Assembly (NCBI GenBank): GCA_036346225.1
Contig: JARFIW010000170.1
Span: 9,052,501-9,116,500 of the forward strand
From: Platerodrilus igneus
Taxonomy: Eukaryota; Arthropoda; Insecta; Coleoptera; Lycidae
Reading direction: 5' to 3'
DNA length: 64,000 nucleotides
A program made the position numbers and the translations under genes. Below the pieces are notes generated by a model that had not been told where the DNA came from, did not search any database, and saw only the letters and a program-made list of their open reading frames with translations. Below, piece after piece: positions 1 through 12,800 of the stretch. Each line of letters begins with the position of its first letter. Position 1 is the stretch's first letter.

Positions 1-1080
1 TCGTATTATTACCGCATTTACCGGTTTAGATTCTCATCTAACCGTGAGCACCCTTTCGCTTTTTTTTCGTATAAAAATTCGTACAGCCGAATTTCCTTCC
101 TTCGATCCTGTATAAATTATTCTTAAATCTCTGCTCCAAAAAGTCGTAGGCACAAATAAAATCTAATATACTAAAGACAATTTGTTTCTGCTAATTACCA
201 ACACTACTAACTTCCTTAAAGCGACAATACACTATTTTCTTAATCTCACACTTACAATTAACAATCGAAGCACTATTAATTTATTAATTACTAATTGTTA
301 ATTTATGTGAACCACTAACTTCAATAATTTATATCACATAGATGCATTTATATTAGCATTTAATTTAATACATATTACGGTTATATAACTTGTACTCTGA
401 TTAAAACTTAATCGAACTGATTAATCCCTGTGACACACGTGATATATCTAACTCAACTGTTCGGAACCATTTAAAGAAAGTGCGAGATTTATTCAAATTA
501 ACGTCTATAAAGTTTCTCTTGTGAGCTTTATAATGTGATACGTGCACCTCCTTGTACCTGTCAATCATTCTTTAAATATAAATATGCCGCGTCTACCGAA
601 TGTAGTTGTCACTTAATGGTAGACTTCCTGCCGTCCGTAACAATATCCGGAACGTAAGTCGTAAGTTATTCCACATACTAAAATTTTCGACAGGAAAGTG
701 ATCAAAGCTACAACAGATAAATGTTCCGTTTGTTGACCTCTGGAAATAAAAAAACTAACATGACGATGCTTCACGCGCAAATTTGATCAGAAAATTGCAA
801 GAACCTATTTTCAAAAAAGGACCACGCCAAATGGAGAAAGGGGTAATTTTCTATTGTAACAAGACCAAATCGCTGTTTTTACAGACTGGTTTCCAATAAA
901 TAACCTGAGACGCGATTAAAAAATGTGATACAGTAGAAGCTTTTCTTGTATGCAATAAAAGTTCGCAGAGCCCTTGAATAATATTGTCTGGAAATCTCAA
1001 ACCCACGTTAGTTTTTGAAGTTATGTCGAAGATTTAAGAAAAATAAAAGTGTTTCTGCCAAGAAAAGAATAAAAGTTTTA
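1..1080. other. AT-rich flank without recognisable gene
   Basis: I see no long open frame, no transposon-type protein signature and no clear terminal repeat here. Small AT-rich palindromic runs occur near 270-310. The segment leads into the mariner-like relic and may include its 5' untranslated part. Confidence 0.5.
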
Positions 1081-1830
1081 CATCGCTTCATAAGAAATTG
1101 AAATTAGAGTTCTGTCTTACTTCGAAATTCGCCCTAATATTTCTATTAAAGCTTTGTCTCTAGAAACAGGTATTAGTTACAATAATATTCAAAGAATTTT
1201 GAAGAATTATAAATTTTCTCTGTATATATATCGAAATAATCAGGCATTAGTAGACGACGATGATAGCAACAAAAGCGTCAGGTTTTGTAACTGGTTGATT
1301 CGAAAGTGCTTTGATGACCTAAATTTTTCGCAAAAATGATCTAGAGCGACACGGCCAATGACAGCGGTGTGGTTTAAAATTGTTGGGCCAAAATTTAATG
1401 AAGATTCATTGACAGGACAACGTTACGTTGAACTACTATTAGAAAGTTTAGGTTCTTAGACGATCTGGAACTAAGTACCCGAAAGGAAATCTATTTTCAG
1501 TAAGACGGAGCACCTACCCTTAGTTTATGTGAGGTTAAATTAGTTTTGAGAAGATATATTCTAAACAGGTGGATAGCTACAAATAGTCCCATTCAGTTTC
1601 TTCCTTGTTTTCCAGATTTAACACATTTCAATTTTTTATTAAGCTGCACGTAAAAGATGAAGGGTCTAACATGAGATGTAACAATTTAACGAATTAAAAG
1701 ATCGCGTTACAATGTACTACATTCTATTGATGGCAGAATCTTTCTTAAGGCAAACCGCAGTGTCTTAAAGAGGGCCTAAAAATGTATTGAGGTAGAAGAT
1801 AACGTTTTCCAACATTTATTTTAAAATCTC
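1081..1830 (+). pseudogene. Decayed mariner-like (Tc1/mariner superfamily) transposase, DD41D-type spacing
   Basis: This is a relic of a cut-and-paste DDE/D transposase, which acts in the nucleus on its own terminal repeats. Frames around 1154-1339 give a helix-turn-helix-like stretch (ETGISYNNIQRILKNYKF) followed by a FCNWL-type segment. Next come a GPKFNEDSLTGQRYVELL block near 1390-1445, a DGAP block near 1507 and a PDL block near 1615. The last matching piece ends in a KCIEVED-like tail near 1780-1815. From the DGAP aspartate to the last catalytic position I count about 41 residues; that position reads Asn here, not Asp. The segment with the first catalytic Asp is missing between about 1340 and 1385. 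Several frameshifts and stops make it non-functional. The superfamily call is firm; the exact family is inferred from spacing. Confidence 0.75.
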
Positions 1831-1860
1831 CCTAAATATATGTTATTATTTTACTATTGT

Positions 1861-1911
1861 TTATTGTTGTAGTTGTTATTGCTATTATTGTTGTTGTTGT
1901 TGTTGTTTCGT
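1861..1911. repeat. Imperfect TTG/TTA trinucleotide microsatellite
   Basis: There is a run of imperfect trinucleotides ending in about six consecutive TTG units. It follows the mariner relic directly and has no coding context. Confidence 0.8.
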
Positions 1912-2215
1912 AACTATTTGATTAATTAGTTTGTAATAGTTAAGTCATTTTTAACTTAATCGACAAACGATAGAAGTGTTTGTAATAATATTCATAACAA
2001 TATTTACTTTTAGATCCTGAGTGTCTTAAGTTTTGTATAGTTGACATCCATCTTGATGTGTTAGTTTTCTTCAATATCTAATGCATTAGTCAAATTCGTC
2101 TAGGTAAACATATGCCAACTCTTCAGAGGACTCCATTCGGTTATTATCGGGCGGCTTTGGTGTGCAACTCCAACCCAAATGCCATCGTATAGCACTTATC
2201 AGGGTTCAATATTAA

Positions 2216-3950
2216 ATGATTCGCTTTCGGCAGTTACAGCATTACCCTACTGATAAGGTCTTCTCACAAGAAGAAAATACACGTGAAGTGCATTTTTCTG
2301 TAAACACGAAACGAGTGTCTGATGACCGAATTGTAGTTATCATTCCCTTCAAGAGTGAGTCTACAATTCTGGATGACTCCTTTCAAACGGCATTAATGAA
2401 ATTCAATTCACTTGAGAGCACATCACAAATCCAATACAAAATTCAAAGTACGTTACATTACCTTCATGCGGGAATGTAGGGATCTGTGTTATATGTTACT
2501 TTCGATTTAGATTATACAGGTCCCACCTTGTATCACCCACCCCACGGGCGTACTAAGGTAGAGCATTCTCATCACCAAGTCATGCGTGGTTATTGACGAT
2601 TTGTCTAAAACTTCTAATGTGTAGGTGCTCGCTGAACAACATTCAAATGATAGGTCTCACTATTCAGCAAGACTTTTTAAATTTGAGTGCGCTCTCACAA
2701 ACAAATTTAAGCGGACATCTTGAAGATAAATCCTCAAGTTTTCAATTATCCAATCAAAGACCCCCTTCTCAAAGAAGCTTGTGGCGATTCTCTGCTTGTG
2801 AGCCTATTTCAAGTTTAGAGTTAGCTACAATCACTTACGCTACGGCTTTGGCTTCTGTTCTAGCGGTTCATTTCCTTTTAGATATAGGTTGAGTCAGTCA
2901 GGAACTCGCATACGTTGCTTTCCAAAATTATCCAAGATCATTTTTACGTAGATGACTTTTTGACAGGTTTAGATGAGCTTTTGAGTGCCGAAGTAATTTG
3001 CCAAGCACTTCGCAAACTCCTTTCTGCTGATGATTTCAATTTTAGAAAATGGTTTTCGAATAGCGCGTAAATACTACCTAGTACTAATTCTTCTGATATT
3101 TATTAAGGGTTTTTAGAATTTGGATCCCATGATCAAAGTAAGACGCTTGATCGCATTTCGTCCTTTCAATACAATAGTTTAAAATATTCCATTTCAACAA
3201 TGGTAGCTGCATCCCTACTGAACGATTTTTGTTCTCTGTTTCACAAATTTTAGAACCTTTGGGTATTATCTGTTCACGTCATATTAGTTAAAATATGCAT
3301 TCAGGCTCTGTGGCTAAAAAGGATTTCATGGGATAAGCCAATTCTCGTTTCTTTTCGAAATTAGTGGACTTCTTTTTGACAAAATCTAATCGTATCAAAT
3401 AATCCTATTATTCCGCAGCACGTTATATGTTCTAAGTGTGTACACGTCGAATTGCATAGATTTTTCTCTGATGCATCACTTCGTACTTATGGAACTTCAA
3501 TTTATTTGCGTTCGTTGATTTTCAAGGGTAAGTTGATATCCGCCTGTGTGCAAAAGCAAAGATAACTCATTTAAAGCATTTTATTGCTCCCAACTTAGGG
3601 TTTTCTGCAGCTACTTTACTGGCAAGACTCGCAGCTCATTGTCCCAAGGCCTTCAATATGAATCTCAACCGGTCTATTTTTGGGTCTGATTCTACAGTGG
3701 TTCTGAGATGGCATGAAATGAATTTCAATCAACTTAAAACTTTTGTCTGCAATAAGAAAACAAACATAAATCTTCGAGCACGCATGCCACTTGGACGCAT
3801 GCACCAACTCAGAACAATCCAGTCGATTTGCTTTCCGTAAATATATCTCACAGATCTGATTTGAAGATAGTATTTTTCTTCCATCAAGAAACAATCTCTT
3901 TCATTGGGAAACATTTTTCAATTTAAATGGACTCGAAGGGGTCACTAGTT
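2216..3950 (+). pseudogene. BEL/Pao reverse transcriptase and RNase H (broken)
   Basis: The first 87-codon open piece (2216-2479) matches the conserved BEL/Pao linker before the RT: an HF...R..D.R..V.IPFK-type segment ending in YLHAGM. The next block (2593-2700) contains a LNNIQMIGLTIQQD segment equivalent to the family's 'GPTIQ' motif. The RT active site reads YVDD at 2945-2956, followed by FLTG and an FRKWFSN segment at about 3040-3063. The stretch at 3150-3400 corresponds to the RT thumb/connection region. The stretch at 3450-3900 corresponds to RNase H: a FSDAS..TYG.S.YLR segment, then LKTFVCNK. At least eight frame changes or stops separate these blocks, so no enzyme could be made. Residue matches come from recognising the family, not from an alignment. 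Confidence 0.82.
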
Positions 3951-4689
3951 ATATTATTCAGTTTTGTAAATAATTGCTAAAACCAATTTCTGACCCCTCT
4001 CTTTTGAGTAAATCACTTATTCGCATTATTGTTTGATTAAGGGTGATCAACATAATTCATTTCCAGAGTAAATTAGACGTCTAACAAATGGCTTTCCAAT
4101 TCTAAAACCAAGTTTCATTTTAAGCATATCTCTATTTCAAGACTTTGACAGCATAGTACGCGAGTTGCGTTTCGAGCCTTGGAAGCGGTGTTTTTAAAAA
4201 CTACTTCCAAAACTTGTAACAAATTTTATTAGTTTAAACAGACATTAATTATGGAATTTTGAAAAATTTTTGTAAATACTCTAATATTAGGGCAAGTAGC
4301 CTAGATAAACAACAATGTTAAAGCTGAAATACTCAGACTGACTGACTGGTCTTGGGGCTCCGGGGTATTTATGTTGTCCCTGCCCCTCACATGTCTGTAG
4401 GAACTTGCAGAGCTCATGTCTACTTATTTCTTAATTCTATTCATTATACAATGTAACAATCTTACTTTCTAGGTAATCACGGTTCTTAACTGTCTCTGAC
4501 CTGCCATCTGCAGTATCACTATCGTCTGGAATACAATGTATTGCATCCGTTCTCACAACTGTTAACAACCTTTATTCAATTATCCTTGAATTACATTGTT
4601 GCACTTGCCTTAATAATTTCTTTAACAATTTCTAATAATTCCTAATAACTTCTATTTTATAATACATATAAAGATTGGGGGATACATAA

Positions 4690-5840
4690 CTCGCGTTGGC
4701 GGTCATTTTCAAAATTCTCAATTTGCATTTGAGAAAGACCATCCTATCTGAATATCATAAAATACACACTGGTGCAACTTATTCGTGGTAGTAAACATTA
4801 ACGCCTATTACATACTGACGTCCACTTACATGTCACATGTATGAGAACTTTACTAGATAATTCTTTCCCAAATCTCGCTAAAACTGTTGTGGACAAACGT
4901 CTGCGCTGTTTTCAAATTTCGCCAAGACCAACCAATCCAATTAAGGGAAATCTTCCCGCTGACCGGGTCGTTCCTTCACTCCTTTTCATGTTGTCGGCAT
5001 CGACTGAGTTGGTCCCTTTAAAATTAAGGATCTTAAAGGCAAGAGTTCTAAAACTTCAAAGTCATATAATATATTAGTCTCTTCGTTTGCTTTACCACTA
5101 AATCGATTCATCTGGAGTTAGTCACTGACATCTCAACCGAGTCACTTTTATAACTTTCCGTAGATTCATCGTTTGTAGGGGCAAGCCCAGCTGTATATAC
5201 TCTGATAACGGAATATTTTTATGCGTGTTTTACTTCTAATTGCGTGAATTAAGCAGCTAACTGTTTTTCCTGAACGTATTTCTAGCTTGGGAATTAAATG
5301 GAATTTATAACGTTTCACTTTCCACATTTAGGGTGATTGTGGAAGGCTGGAATCAAATCATGCAAATATCATTTGCTTAATGTTTTGGGAACTGTTTTAC
5401 TTACATTTGAATAGCTTTCAACTATGCTAGCGCTGCTGGAGTGCATACTAAATTCAAGACCAATAATTTCATTGTCCAATGATTCAAATTATCTTTTGCC
5501 TTTAATTCTTGGTCGTTTCCTTATTGGTCGTCCCCTGATATCCATTCCTAATTTCACTTTGGACTACATTAAGGAGTCTAGGTTTCATTCATTCTAGGGT
5601 ATACAGCTTCTACAACACATCTGGTCACGTTGGAGCAAAGAACATCTGTTAGGCCTCCAGAGGCGGCAAATGTAGCGGTTTAATTTTGTTCAATACGCTA
5701 AGGTGCGTTAGTGATAATTAAAGACAATGGTCGTCTTCCTCTATAGTGGCGTACAGGATGTATTATAAGCCTTTATCCTGGGAGTGATAGAGTTTTCTCA
5801 TTAAAACTTCTTCAGGAAGCATTCGCCGTTTCTTTTTAAA
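4690..5840 (+). pseudogene. BEL/Pao integrase and C-terminal domain (broken)
   Basis: A VGGHFQNSQF segment at about 4696 marks the start of the integrase, where the family has VGGRL. A 78-codon piece (4841-5077) carries the CF.I.PRPTNP..GNLPADRV segment that precedes the integrase core. Near 5190 a CRGKPSCIYSDNG segment supplies the second catalytic Asp. Further pieces give a WKAGI.S.KYHL segment (about 5340) and an ILNSRP segment (about 5445). They are followed by a GRFLIGRP segment (about 5510) and a W.RWSKEHL..LQ segment (about 5620), as in the conserved C-terminal BEL/Pao domain. The ordering is fully collinear with the family. Numerous frameshifts make it dead. Confidence 0.82.
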
Positions 5841-5850
5841 AATATATCCA

Positions 5851-7682
5851 TTTCCACTAGACCAGAGGTCACCAAACTTTATTTCTCGTAGACCATTTTT
5901 TCTATTTTGGGTAGACCCCCGCCTTTTTAATATTGAATTGTTACAAAATCATCAATTTCAAATGTTTTCGACAACTGAGACAGAGTTACTCTTTTGCTAA
6001 GTTTATCTGAAGATTGAAAAATTAATGCAGAGTGTATGGGGTTCGTTTTGCATGTTTTATCCAAGTTCTTGCAGCAAAATGTTGAAACCTACACAAGTTT
6101 TGGAACAGACGATAATAGATAATTAGCAGGACGGTATGAGAGAGTTAGAGTACACACTTTGCTGCACTAACACGCACTCGCATTTAATAGGTCGATAGAG
6201 CACTGTAGTTAATGGTAAATTGTTTAAAACGCGCTTTTCTCATGAACTCGTCGTTGTTGCAACCCATCAAAAAACGTTTCTCATTGCCTAGCGCAATGAC
6301 CACATATTCCTTCTGCCTGTAAAAATTCACGTTTGAAAGAAAACATTGTTAAATTATGGGTTCTAGACCTCAGTTCATGTGAACTCAAAAACCACAAACT
6401 TTACACGTAGTAACCTAATTGAATTAATGATGGAAAAACAGCTTTCCCCTTTTCGGAATATAGAACAAATCTATACCTGATATTAAAACGAAATTTTGTG
6501 CGCCAAAAAGGCATTTGTCGTCGTTACCGGTAGAAGAAATGCTACTTGTTTGCCAATTTAAACAACTCTACCTCCAATAATAACAGAGATAGCAATGGTG
6601 GATACTAAACTTCGGTTAAGTGTATGTGTACTGATTACTCCTAAACTCGCAAACTAGTTAGTAGAGAGAGAGGAAGAATCAGGGATTCAGTATAGAATTA
6701 AATTTGATCGAACAAAGAAAACGTTAGTTACAGTCGCTTTAATGCAGATTGTAATGTACATTTCGTTATCGAAATATACAAAGTCGACTATTTGAATTGT
6801 TAATGTATAAAGTTATTGCGGTCGTAACTCGACAGCGAGAAATAATAGGTCGTTAATGCAGAAACTTATGGCAAAGTTATTGGCGTAGCTGTCTGGTTTT
6901 ATTTGCAACTCCAATAGATTACTTGGAACACAAACACCGAAAGCACAAACATGAACAAAAGTTTCAAATAGCTTTTAGCTCAAGCTCTTGTAAATTTCCT
7001 TTGGAGTTTTCTCGGAAACGTGTTCATGATTTATTTATAGCGATAAGAATTCATATTTGTACATTCCTGTCCAATTGCTTCTATTGTGAGGAAAACTTTT
7101 CCAAGCTAAGAAAAATGGCTTGTTGACGTAATGAAATCTTTCACTTTGAAGTTTTATGAAATACATTTTAATTAACTGCATTGACGGGGAATAGTTCATA
7201 ATTCCAAGAAAGAAAATTAAATAAAGAGCAATGTCCAAATTAAACAAGACAAAAGTACTTCTAAAATGTTTTATTAATATAGTAATACGTGAATTCTGCC
7301 CTATTTATCTCTTAACGGACATTATGTTTCAGCGTGTTTTGCGTAGGAAGAGGTTCAATTCCTTGCGGTTAAAGTCAGAGGTTACGCGCTAGTGACATTT
7401 TCTATCGGTTTTAAAGGTTAAACGTTAATATAAAATCATCAAACCCACGATATAAAACAAAATGTCTTTCCATATTGTCTGATTCCATTTGTGAGTTCAA
7501 CGTAACCATTTTCAAATAAAGCTTTCAAAATTGCCAGAAGTGTTATACAACCATTCCAAATAGAAGAGGCAAAAAGAGAAATAGCTGTCTTCCGTAGAAA
7601 TATCTAAACGTCACAGAAACATTTTCATGGTCGTGTTATGTTTATACATTTTTCATAACTTGAATGTTTAAAATTATATATA
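5851..7682. other. No gene recognised; possible orphan hAT terminus at about 5868
   Basis: The sequence CAGAGGTCACCAAACTTT at about 5868 resembles hAT terminal inverted repeats of the CAGGGGTC-CAAACT type, but I found no partner end. The rest is AT-rich and uninformative. Short open frames near 6923-7126 have lysine- and serine-rich compositions with no domain I know. Confidence 0.3.
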
Positions 7683-7865
7683 CAGGGTGTTTCAGAATAA
7701 AGTACCGTAAATTAGAGAATATACAGATCTTCACGAGTTATCAAGAAAATTTAGATGTAAACGTTAGTTGTTTACTAATGCGAATTATTATACTTCATTT
7801 CGACAAAATAGGATAATCCATTGGCCTAGATTAAGGATTTCGACCTATACTTTTTGAACACCCTG
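7683..7865. mobile_element. 183-bp MITE with CAGGGTGTT termini and TA target duplication
   Basis: The element starts CAGGGTGTTTC and ends GAACACCCTG, so the outermost nine bases are perfect inverted repeats. Both sides are flanked by TA (7681-7682 and 7866-7867). TA duplication and a CAGGGTGTT start are typical of Tc1/mariner-superfamily MITEs in arthropods. It has no coding capacity and would depend on a transposase in trans. Confidence 0.85.
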
Positions 7866-8589
7866 TATTTAAAACTCAATTATTCCTCAGACAATTTGCC
7901 ACAAAAAGGTAGGTACTCTTTGTTAATCTCTGTAGAGCTTGCCATTTTTGAGATAGTTTAAATTAAGTCATACTCAACTCATGCATGAAAACAACAACGT
8001 ATTAATAATTTTTTCAAAAATGCAAAGGTTTATTTTATGAATTCGAAACAGGTATCTGATTTAGATCAAATACAGTAAGTTGACAAACATGTACAGATTT
8101 CGTAAAAATAATGTTTCAATCATATTAGTTAGACTAGGGGTCGGCAAAGTGCGGCTCTAGAGCCGCATGTGGCTCCTTGGCTCCTTAAGTGCGGCTCTGG
8201 CACAAATATCCACAAAAGGCGCAATAATATTATCATTTAAAAAAAACTTGGTAAGAAAAAAATTACATCTTATTTTGATAAATTAAAATTCTTCTATAAA
8301 TCGAGAACATGTTTAATTTTTTGTTTAAATTAAAAGATAGATAGGTAATTAAAATTTTATATTGTTGTAAAAATACGTAATGAACATCGAGTTTAATTTT
8401 ATTAGTTTTCGTATACGTAAACACAAACCATGTACAAACTACCGGCTGAAATTGTTCGTATGTTTTCGGCGTACTCCGGTGTGATACAAAGGTACCACAA
8501 GCATGCACGCGCATAGTTTTTCTAAAGTAGTGGGGTACAAATTGGCATCACAGACCAGCAGTTAGGTCTATTAAGTTGTCTGAGCCAAA

Positions 8590-9868
8590 TTATCAGAACA
8601 CATCAAAATATATATAGGAATTATTTGCTAATTATTTGCTTTTTTTTGCTGATAAAACCAATTTTTTTGCTATATCTGTAAAAAAGTTACAAGTGGCTAG
8701 ATAGCTTAATATTAAGCTATCTGGCCAACTAAAAAAAATACCTACACAAAATAAAATTAAAAAATTAACAATATATAAATTATTTGCTATTTTTTTGCTA
8801 CCATTTGCAAAAGAAAAAAAAATCAAATTTTCAAATAATAAAATAAATATCAATATCTACAAGAGTAAAGTACATTAAAGAAATTAATTGCAAGCATGAC
8901 TAAAGAATACCTACGTTTTATGAATTATTTACTCTTAAAATATGCAACTCCCGAATTTTTTGCTCGCGAAATTAATGTCAAAAATGACAAAAGACCAATC
9001 CAGCCACTTCAAATCTACAAGAATAAAATACATTAAAGAAATTAATTGTTGGCACAACTATAGATAGCATTTACATTGTTTATGAATTATTTGCTCTTTA
9101 GATATGCAGCTCTCGAATTTTTTGCTCGCCAAATTAGATGTTCAAACGATAATAATAATAATATAAGTTGGCCTGAGACTACAAGAGTAAAGTGTTTTTA
9201 AAAATTTAATTGCTTCTATCATAATTTCATAATCATGTAGCTTGATTTATTTGCTCTTAAATTATGTAAATTCTAAATTTTTTGCTCGCAAAATTAATAT
9301 AAAAAACGACAAAAAGCCATTATTATCGTTTGAACATTTAATTTCGCGAGCAAAAAATTCGGGAGCTGTATGTCTAAAGCGCAAGTAATTCATAAAACAT
9401 ATGAATGATATAGTTATGCCAACAATTAATTTCTTTATTGTACTTTATTCTTGTAAATTCGAAGTGGGTATATGATATTTTGTCGTTTTTATATTAATTT
9501 CGCGAGCAAAAATTCGGGAGTTGTATATTTTACGAGTAAATAATTCATAAAAAGTAGGTATTCTTTAGTCATGCTTGCAATTATTTTCTTTAATGTACTT
9601 TACTCTTGTAGATATTGATATTTATTTTATTATTTGAAAATTTGATATTTTTCTTTTGCAAATGGTAGCAAAAAATAGTAAATAATTTATATATTGTTAA
9701 TTTTTTTATTTTATTTTGTGTAGGTATTGTTTTTAGTTGGCTAGATAGCTTAATATTAAGCTATCTGGCCACTTGTAATTTTTTTACAGATATAGCAAAA
9801 AAATGGCTTTATCAGCAAAAAAAGGAAATTTTTAGCAAATAATTCCTATATGTATATATTTTGATGTG
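8590..9868. repeat. Long inverted repeat inside the hAT element (two arms of about 560 bp)
   Basis: The left arm (about 8590-9165) and right arm (about 9310-9868) are reverse complements over their whole length. For example, GGAATTATTTGC near 8618 pairs with GCAAATAATTCC near 9838. The GTTCAAACGATAATAAT stretch near 9143 pairs with the complementary stretch near 9317. About 145 bp separate the arms. The transcript would fold into a long hairpin, a typical source of small RNAs. Confidence 0.85.
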
Positions 9869-12800
9869 TTTTGATAATTTGAGAGTTGCATGTTTTAAGA
9901 GTAAATAATTCATAAAACGTAGGTATTCTTTAGTCATGCCTGTAACTAATTTCTTTATTGTACTTTATTCTTGTAAATTCCAAGTGGGTATATGATATTT
10001 TGTCGTTTTTATATTAATTTCGCGAGCAAAAATTCGGGAGTTGCATATTTTAAGAGTAAATAATTCATAAAAAGTAGGTATTCTTTGTCATGCTTGCAAT
10101 TATTTTCTTTAATGTACTTTACTCTTGTAGATATTGATATTTATTTTATTATTTGAAAATTTGATATTTTTCTTTTGCAAATGGTAGCAAAAAATAGTAA
10201 ATAATTTATATATTGTTAATTTTTTTATTTTATTTTGTGTAGGTATTGTTTTTAGTTGGCTAGATAGCTTAATATTAAGCTATCTGGCCACTTGTAATTT
10301 TTTTACAGATATAGCAAAAAATGGCTTTATCAGCAAAAAAAGGAAATTTTTAGCAAATAATTCCTATATGTATATATTTTGATGTTTTCTGATAATTTGA
10401 GAGTTGCATGTTTTAAGAGTAAATAATTCATAAAACGTAGGTATTCTTTAGTCATGCCTGCAACTAATTTCTTTAATGTACTTTACTCTTGTAAGTATTG
10501 ATATTTATTTTATTATTTGAAAATTTATTTTTTTCTCTTTTGCAAATGGTAGCAAAAAAATAGCAAATAATTTATATATTGTTAATTTTTTTATTTTATT
10601 TTGTGTAGGTATTTTTTTTAGTTGGCTAGATAGCTTAATATTAAGCTATCTAGCCACTTGTAACTTTTTTACAGATATAGCAAAAAAATTGGTTTTATCA
10701 GCAAAAAAAAGCAAATAATTAGCAAATAATTCTTATATTTATATATTTTGATGTGTTTTGATAATTTGAGAGTTGCATATTTTAAGAGTAAATAATTCAT
10801 AAAACGTAGGTATTCTTTAGTCATGCAAGCAATTAATTTCTTTAATGTACTTTACTGTTGTAGATATTAATATTTATTTTATTATTTGAAAATTTGATTT
10901 TTTTCTTTAGCAAATGGTAGCAAAAAAATACCAAATAATTTATATATTGTTAATTTCTTTATTTCATTTTGTGTAGGTATTTTTTTTAGTTGGCTAGATA
11001 GCTTAATTTTTTTACAAGTATAGCAAAAAAAATTGGTTTTATCAGCCAAAAAAAAGTAAATAATTAGCAAATAGTTCCTATATATTTTGATGTGTTCTGA
11101 TAATTTGGCTCAGACAGTTTAATAGACCTCCAGCAGTTGCAGTGTGAATAGTTTTGTCTTATCTACCGTGTCTGCCGTTGTCCTGTCTTATTAAAAAGTT
11201 GTATTTTTCAATCTACCTGCACATCTTACAGGTATTTTTATACGATTTTATTACACCTGCTATGTATGTTTGTGGTTTCGGTACAAAATTTCTAATCGAT
11301 TTTTCGATAACGTCTATTTGTCCAAATGTTGGAAGTTTTCTTCCATTTTTTGTCATATTAAAAGTTTTGTTATTCTGTTGATGGAAAAAATTATTTTTTT
11401 CTTTTTAGTGCAGTTACATATATTAATAAAATTGTATTTTTTAAAAAGATTTTTTTAATTTTTATTTTCATCAATTTAATAATGATAATAATTTTGTACT
11501 GGTGGCTTAGAAAAAAATATATTTGGAATATTTCTATAGGCACCCCAATTAATATGGCTACCAAAAAAAAAAAACAAAGAAAAACGAAAGATGGATACCG
11601 AGAATTTAAAGTAAAGTAGACCGAGAATTTTGCGTTTATTCAAAACTTGAATCGACTTCCGACATGTCTTATTTGTAAAGAGAAATTCGCGCATAACAAG
11701 AAGTCAAATTTAGAGAGACACTTTACAAGAAAGCACGCGACATTCAGCACTAAATATCCTTCCGGTGATGCAAGAAAGAAAGCAGTTGAGGAACTTCAGA
11801 AGAGTCAAGAGTCGTCAACTTCTAGTGTTTAATAACTGGATGCAATCTTCCAGCAATATTAAAATGGCAAGTTTTGTTTTTGCCCAAGAGATTGCTAAGA
11901 GAGGGAAACCGTAGACAGACGGCGAATACATAAAAAATTGTTTTATAAATGCATTCGAAGAGCTATCTCGGGATTTTAAAAACAAAGCAGATATTGTGAA
12001 AAGAATTAAGGAGGTACCATTGTCTGCCAAAACCATTACAGATAGAACAATTAAAATGTGTTCGAATATAACCACCCAGCATATCGAAGATCTGAAATTG
12101 GTTTCGCCTTTATCAATAGCAGTTGACGAGTCTTATGACATAAATGATACAGCGCAAGTTTCACTTTTTGTAAGATTTATGTTTCATTCAGGCCCTAAAG
12201 AAGAACTTTTAGGATTATTGCCACTCAAAGGTCAGACGCGTGGAGAAGATATCGAAAATGCTGTAATTGAGTGTATGGATAAACATCATATTCCCCTCGC
12301 TAAGATTGTGTCGATTTCAACAGATGGGGCCAAAAGTATGACCTGCGTAAGAAAAGGGTTTGTTGCTATTTTGAAAGAAAAATTAATCACGAGATATTTG
12401 TTTATCATTGTAGCATTCACTTTGTGCGCAAACATTTCCGGATGAAATTTGTAAAGTTATGGAATTAGTGATTACCATTATCAACTCCATTTTAGCTAAA
12501 GCTCTTAATCATAGCCAATTCAAAGAATTTTTATTTGAAATGGAGAGTGAGTACGTTGATCTTCTGCTTCATAACAAGATACGTTGGTTATCAAGAGGGA
12601 ACGTTTTAAAACGTTTCGCGTCCCTTTTTCCGGAAATTAAAGCTTTCTCCTTGAGAAGGACGTTCACTATCCAGAACTAACAGAGATTAGTGAATCCAAA
12701 ACTTTTATTTCATGGTAGACGTTACGTCTCATCTAAATCAGCCTACTCGTAAACTACAAGGGAAAGGAAACTTAATTTATAATTTATAATTTATATATTG

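Larger units (their letters stand above)
2190..5850 (+). mobile_element. BEL/Pao LTR retrotransposon relic (pol region)
   Basis: Signatures run in the order peptidase-RT junction, reverse transcriptase, RNase H and integrase, which is the order of a BEL/Pao Pol polyprotein on the plus strand. The copy is broken by many frameshifts and stops. It is also interrupted between about 3960 and 4680 by sequence I cannot place, perhaps an insertion. I could not identify its LTRs in either flank, so the limits given are those of the coding similarity. Confidence 0.85.

Noticed and set aside
11476..11694. Minus-strand frames beside the hAT transposase (also 8632-8853, 10882-11070, 13086-13307)
   Set aside because: These are low-complexity reads of AT-rich repeat units that recur with each duplication.
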